Assembly: GCA_028583605.1 (NCBI GenBank)
Contig: CM053326.1
Location: 18,867,036 to 18,931,035, forward strand
DNA from: Dastarcus helophoroides
Taxonomy: Eukaryota > Arthropoda > Insecta > Coleoptera > Bothrideridae
Direction: 5' to 3'
Length of the DNA: 64,000 nucleotides
The number at the start of each line of letters is the position of its first letter. Within the stretch, counting starts at the first letter, position 1. Both the position numbers and the translations under genes were made by a program. Under the pieces are notes generated by a model that ran no database searches, had not been told where the DNA came from, and saw nothing but the letters and a program-made list of their open reading frames with translations. Of this stretch, positions 59,350 through 64,000 are shown one piece after another.

Positions 59350-61290
59350 GAACGAAATTTCGCAAAGGCGATACAGAGAATATATAATTTTTTATCTCGA
59401 GATTTCGAATTTTTGATTTTAAAGTTCGCCATTCCTTGGAAATTTCGACTATTTTTGCTTTCGCTTTTTTTAGAAATATAGATTTCATTCTCAACATTGG
59501 ACGTTCTGTTCAAGATTTTGGTTTCTTTATTTGTCTTTTATTATACTTGTAATTTTTCTTTTTTTTTCAAAATTTAGATATATTCACAAAATTTGAATTT
59601 TTTCAAATTTTTTTTTTCAATTTCGTTCTAAATTGCGTTTTTTTTTCTCGAAATTTCGACTATGTTTTAAAGATTGCTCTTATTTATAAAATTTCCCCAA
59701 GTTTCTCAAGTATTAGCTTTTACTGAATATTTTCTAGAAAATTTGACGTGATTTTACAAATTGCGATTTTTTTTCGCCAAAATTCATCTTATTTGAAGAA
59801 ATTAACCTTTTTATCTTAAAATTTAGCATCGTTTGGAAAATTTTAACTCTTTTAAAGTTTGACAGATTTATCGAAATTGAAATTTTTTTGACATTCATCT
59901 TCTGTCAAAATTATTCTTCTAGCAATTATTTCAAAATTCGACTTTTTCAAAATGTTTTTTTTAACTTTGCTTTAATTTTTTAAAATTTGGCTTTCTTATT
60001 CTTTCGAAAATTTTGATTATTGTTATGTTCGACATTTCAAGAGCCTCAAAGTTTTCAAAATTTGGTTTTTATTCCGTTTTGCGGTCTTTATAAAAATTGC
60101 AATGTTTTAATTTTATCTTGTTCCTTAAATTTCAATATGTTCTCAAAAAAAAGACATTTTTTCTTAAAATTTGACTTTTACTAAGAACTTTTGACTTTTT
60201 TTTATATAATTCGTTTTTTCGAGGTGTGTTATTTTCAAATTTTAACTTTTTCTGAAAATTTCAATTTTATGTCGAATTTCGACGTTTTCTGTTTCTGAAA
60301 ATTTGTATATTTACTCAAAATTAGTTCGAAATTGTATTAAAAAATATTTCTTCCCAAAATTCAAATGTTTTCTCCAATTTTAAATAAAAAGTGGAAAAGG
60401 AGATCAATAATTTTAAAAATTTGGACTCTTTCCCAAATATAGTATTCTTTTCTTTTTAGAAATGCTGTCTTCTTTTTCAAAATTAAGTTGAAATTGTTAT
60501 AAAAATATTTCTTGAGAAATTAAGTTCATGTCAAAATTTGCAAAAATAAATAGTAAAATTGGTGAAAAAAATTTGTTTACAAATTTCTACTTTAGTTCAA
60601 GTTTCTCTTCCAAAAATTTTTACTTTTTTTTTTCAAAATTCGTTTATTTTCTCAGAATTAGGTCGATATTATAATAAAAAACACTTCTTTGAAATTTCAA
60701 CATTTTTTTACGAAATTTCATGGTTATGTCAGAATTTACAAATAAGAAAGTAAAAATCGTGAGAATATTTATGGAAATTTCGACTTCCCCAAATACGTTC
60801 TTTTCTAGAAAATTCGGCTCTCCTTTCTAAATTGGTTTATTTTCTCAAAATTATGTATAAATTGTTATACAAAATACTTCTTTGGAATTTTTAACGTTTT
60901 TCACAAAATTTCAGGTTATGTTAGAACTTTTAATCAAAAAAATAAAACCGCTAGAGAAATATGTTTAGAAATTTGAAATCTTCCCCAAATTTAACTTTTT
61001 CCAGAAATTTCGATGCATTTCTCAAAATTTATTTATTTTCTTAATATTAGATCAAAATCTTTTCAAAATTTATTTATTTTCCTAATATTAGATTACAATC
61101 TTAACAAGAGACAAAAACTTCGAGAAAAATATTAAAATGTTAGCTTTTTTTCTCAATATTTGAAAGTTATGTCAATATTTAAATAAAAAGTAAAAATTCC
61201 GAGACAAATATTTTTGGAAATTTAGACTTTTTCATAAAATTTGATTGTTTTGTTTGGAAATTTCAGCTTATTCAGTGAGACGATAAAATA
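59350..61290. repeat. T-rich TCGAAATTTT repeat block
   Basis: No gene is seen. Longer quasi-repeats of about 220-250 bp (TTTCTTTTCTAGAAAATTCGGCT, GGTCGATATT...AAAACACTTCTT) recur near 60.42, 60.58, 60.80 and 61.0 kb, so part of this block is a higher-order tandem array. Confidence 0.55.
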
Positions 61291-61346
61291 CTTATCAGTC
61301 GAAAGATTTCCTCCAAATTACGTCTTTTTTTTTGTTTATCAGTTTT

Positions 61347-61660
61347 TCAGTATAAATGTTGTCCCCCTGAAACAAACCCTGCCTGTGTCCATGGTTCAAG
61401 TAGTTCAAGCATAAAGAGAGAACAAACGTATCAACAGGAAGTTTAAATCTCTTACCAAACGTCTTAATACATCGCCCCTGATAACGAATATATCCGGGTC
61501 TACACTTCGGGTTAATTACTCTTCTTAGCACAGGTCCGTCTTTTTGGACTTTGGGCCAGGACCCAAAAATAAGTCTATGCCATTCTTCGTAGCTGAGTTC
61601 GCTGGCCATTGTGGCCCATGCAACGCACAATATTAACAGAATTGCACCAAGTTTGGACAT
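61347..61660 (-). CDS. small secreted two-cysteine peptide C (GBP/ENF-like), two exons
   Basis: Exon 1 is 61660-61456 and exon 2 is 61366-61347, with an 89-nt GT-AG intron (GGTAAGAG; GTTTGTTTCAG). The spliced product is 74 residues. Residues 1-20 form a signal peptide ending TMAS; then come ELSYEEWH, a basic LRR site (45-47) that could free the C-terminal peptide, and C-R-P-G-Y-I-R-x-x-G-R-C (cysteines 53 and 64, ten residues between). The end is IKTFGGQHLY. The C-x-x-G-Y-x-R...G-R-C pattern is that of insect growth-blocking/ENF peptides. Without splicing the frame runs on to a 121-residue product of non-conserved sequence. A GATA site lies 98 nt before the ATG. The function is inferred from the pattern only. 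Confidence 0.75.
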
Positions 61661-62740
61661 GTTTTCTATGAACTTAATGGAAACGCGTAATTCGCTGTTT
61701 ATTTAACTTTGACAACTCAAATATCACGTAAGGTAAAAGATAATGGTAATAAGATCTGATAAGAGTTTTATTAATTGTTGTTTTCTTTAGAGATTAATAT
61801 AGTTTGATTAGGAACATTCGTTTTTATCTTAGGAAGCAGAGGTTCTCAAACGTTTGAGAGAGTTAAATCAAAGTGGAGTCCAACCTAGTACAGTGAGAAT
61901 AGCGAATTCGATCCCGGTCTTTATTTCTAATCCGAGGATTTCTGGATTATATTTAGTGAGTCCCGGGATCCCGGGATTATTTTGGTATTAAGGGTTACAA
62001 ATAAAAGATAAAAATTTACAACAATCAAAATCAAAATGTAGACAAAAATCAAGATATTTTACGGTGTACACGCAGCTATTCCAATCATTCTAACTGATCA
62101 GAGATAAAGAGTCAGATTAAGGGACTTTATGTTAAAGTTATAGGTACTTTTTTAAGAATCAATGAGAGCTCTTTAAATTTACATAAATTGAAAAATCTTT
62201 TATGAAACAAACTATGCAAATAATCTGAAAAGTAACCAAAATTTTTTGTTAAATTGACTAAATAGATGAGTTTCATGTAACATAACACCCTATGATGTAG
62301 CTGGTAAAGCAAAAAGTATTAATCAGGCTCTCTTTTTTCTTAAATACGAAGAAAGCTAATCTGATAGAAATATCCTAACTTGAATTGCGAAACTATGATC
62401 TGAGAAATAACAGCGCGTCCAGTGTCTCATCACCAAACCTTTTGGTCTAAAACACAAGAATTTTATTTCAAATTAGCACAGTAATCCCGCTGAGTTAATT
62501 AGCACTGCTATTTGGAATAAAACTTCTTTAATTTTATACTAAAATGATAGACAAGTAATTTTGTTGAAAGTACTGACATTGAGTATTTCGTTAGCTGAAG
62601 TCTATTTTACAATTTTTTCAAAGTGATGTTAATCCCAAAAATCCCGGGATCAGAAAAACTTAATTCCAAAAATTTCGAAACTAAAACGCGGTCGGGATCC
62701 GGAGATCCCGATTTTCGGGATCCCGGAATCAAATCCTCAA
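61661..62740. other. intergenic, with a possible CCCGGGATCC-ended MITE
   Basis: 61.96 kb carries TCCCGGGATCCCGGGATTA. 62.64-62.73 kb carries three further GGGATC/CCCG words, including GGGATCCCGG. They could be the ends of an 800-bp non-autonomous element, but the inverted match is patchy. Confidence 0.3.
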
Positions 62741-62806
62741 AGTGAGAAGTCTTATGGAGACTCTAGTTGTACAGAATTTCCAAAGTTTGGAATTCGTCGT
62801 CAAGCA
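62741..62806 (+). mobile_element. diverged scrap of the non-LTR element 3' region
   Basis: AGTGAGAAGTCTTATGGAGACTC and TTTCCAAAGTTTGGAA parallel the stretch encoding RTSVYGDSFF...TSKLWN in the copies at 23.75 and 45.55 kb. Confidence 0.4.
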
Positions 62807-62851
62807 TAATTTTTTCGATAATTGCAACTTACTTTGTGTTAAATTAAAATG

Positions 62852-63034
62852 TGTTAGAGCGAGACAATCAAAATACCTCCGCCTTGTTAAATGAAACAAA
62901 AAATAGTTTAATTGTGTTAGCAAGAGTTTTTCGAGAGTTGTATGTTATGTATAAAAACGTGAATATATTTTTTCTCCACAAACCTTGTTAATCTGTATTG
63001 CGATATAACTTAAATAAGGACCATCATCCAAACA
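62852..63034 (+). repeat. probable copia 5' LTR (left limit tentative)
   Basis: Ends AAACA directly before the primer-binding site. It contains TATAAAAACG at about 62950. TGTTAGAGCGAGAC at 62852 is the best TG start, but the true left end needs the 3' LTR, which is outside the window. Confidence 0.4.
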
Positions 63035-63048
63035 GGTTATGGGCCCAG
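63035..63048 (+). promoter_or_regulatory. copia primer-binding site, tRNA-iMet half
   Basis: GGTTATGGGCCCAG is complementary to the anticodon-arm part of initiator tRNA-Met, the internal tRNA fragment used by Drosophila copia to prime reverse transcription. Confidence 0.8.
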
Positions 63049-63145
63049 AATAACGCGGAGTGTTAACTTAAGTGGAAAGTGGCAAATTAATAACATTTTT
63101 GAAAACAAGGTGACAGTGACGTAACGCATTTGTCAAGTGCGAATC

Positions 63146-64000
63146 ATGGAATTCCAAGCAGGAAACTTCTCGCGTAATCCACTGCTATCGAGAGACAATT
63201 ACAATACGTGGAAATTACGAATGCAAGCTAAAATGACAAAGAATAAAACATGGGCATACGCCGACGGACAGAAAGTAAAGCCTTCAGCACCTTCGGCAGC
63301 GATAGAAGCGTGGCAAGAAGAGGACGATAAAGCCAACGCAAATTTATATTTGGCGATTAATTACGCTGAATTGAAACAAGTCAGAAATCGTCGTACGGCC
63401 AGGGAAATTTGGTTGAAATTGGAAGCCATATTTGAATCAAAAGGTCCGGACCGGAAAGCATCACTTTGGAAGCATCTCATAGCGCAAAAGTTACAAGAAA
63501 AAGGCGATGTACAACGTCACCTAGAAGAATTTCTCGACATCATCAATAAATTCTCTGAACTATCAATCGAAGTCTGCAGCGAATTACAGTCCATCATCAT
63601 GTTACACAGTCTACTCGAAAGTTTCGAAAAATTCACATGTGCTATTGAATCGCGTGTCAACTTGCCAGATCCCGAAATCTTCAAGGTAAAAGTATTAGGT
63701 GAGTCTGCAATTAGGAAGCAGCGCTTTCAAAACGACAACCAAGACGCATTGTTAGCACGAAACTCGTCACACAAACGAAAAGTCCAAGCAAAAAAGGAAC
63801 CAAACTCAAGCAGATATTTTAAATTTAAATGTCATTGTTGTAGAAAGGTGGGTCACAGAGCAGCTGAATGTACTCAAAGCGCAGTAAACAACAATGGTAG
63901 GCGTCCAGAACGACGTGAAAAAGCCACCATTGTGGAAGATGTGTCATTTTCTGCATTTACCGCGGAAGAAGTTTCTAACAACGCCGAAAGAAATGACCGA
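63146..64000 (+). CDS. copia-type retrotransposon gag (5' end of gag-pol), runs out of window
   Basis: Open for 285 codons from ATG to the window end with no stop. The N-terminal region has RDNYNTWKLRMQ, followed by REIWLKLEAIF and the long helical capsid region of copia gag (UBN2/DUF4219-like). A zinc knuckle lies near codon 230 (CHCC...GHRAAEC; C-x2-C-x4-H-x4-C), which binds RNA. The element looks intact this far: a clean frame, a primer-binding site 98 nt upstream and a probable LTR. Copia elements make one gag-pol polyprotein, so protease and integrase should follow outside the window. Confidence 0.92.
   Translation, partial: MEFQAGNFSRNPLLSRDNYNTWKLRMQAKMTKNKTWAYADGQKVKPSAPSAAIEAWQEEDDKANANLYLAINYAELKQVRNRRTAREIWLKLEAIFESKGPDRKASLWKHLIAQKLQEKGDVQRHLEEFLDIINKFSELSIEVCSELQSIIMLHSLLESFEKFTCAIESRVNLPDPEIFKVKVLGESAIRKQRFQNDNQDALLARNSSHKRKVQAKKEPNSSRYFKFKCHCCRKVGHRAAECTQSAVNNNGRRPERREKATIVEDVSFSAFTAEEVSNNAERNDR

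Noticed and set aside
1509..61290. CRISPR-like regularity in the repeat blocks
   Set aside because: Units are degenerate with no constant spacer length, and the genome is eukaryotic.

Overview
This window is nuclear DNA from an insect, probably a beetle, although the order is only an inference. The evidence is an intron-split trehalose-6-phosphate synthase gene of insect type (839 codons, fused phosphatase domain). There are also copia, BEL/Pao and jockey/CR1-like retroelements, and three small secreted-peptide genes of the insect growth-blocking-peptide (GBP/ENF) style. Genes are sparse. Most of the window is transposon debris and very A/T-rich degenerate repeat built around a TCGAAATTTT word.

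Layout. 1-1508: the 3' part of a secreted-looking, sequon-rich protein of unknown function. 1.5-25.8 kb: no complete gene. It holds blocks of the TCGAAATTTT repeat, two truncated copies of one APE-type non-LTR element (6.46-7.69 kb minus, 22.44-23.96 kb plus), two 3' scraps of a relative (9.17 and 13.88 kb), a small element with hammerhead-like hairpins (10.65 kb) and one orphan terminal exon (24.26 kb). 25.9-36.3 kb: the trehalose-6-phosphate synthase gene in six coding exons. Its second intron (6.4 kb) is full of inverted-repeat elements, and its third intron is only 37 nt. 36.3-39.9 kb: 3' UTR and intergenic DNA. 39.9-48 kb: a nested pile. A 5'-truncated BEL/Pao element is split by a TIR element (12-nt TIRs, TAA duplications). 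That element carries a decayed ORF of a widespread invertebrate repeat-protein family and was itself invaded by a 3-kb non-LTR element. 48-64 kb: three minus-strand secreted-peptide genes (50.6, 57.7, 61.3 kb) separated by repeats, a 995-bp tandem duplication, three more hammerhead-like elements and a 536-bp fold-back. The window ends inside the gag of a copia element whose primer-binding site matches the initiator-tRNA-Met half used by Drosophila copia.

How the genes work together. Trehalose-6-phosphate synthase makes the main blood sugar in the fat body. The three peptides look like haemolymph signalling or defence peptides and probably form a dispersed paralogue cluster. Nothing suggests that the two are functionally linked.

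The most interesting signals are two. First, short elements (182-323 bp) with hammerhead-ribozyme-like cores, each flanked by a 12-bp target duplication, resemble metazoan retrozymes or Penelope-like ends. Second, the two-cysteine peptide cluster is diverged but keeps a shared architecture, including GATA sites 88-98 nt before each start codon.
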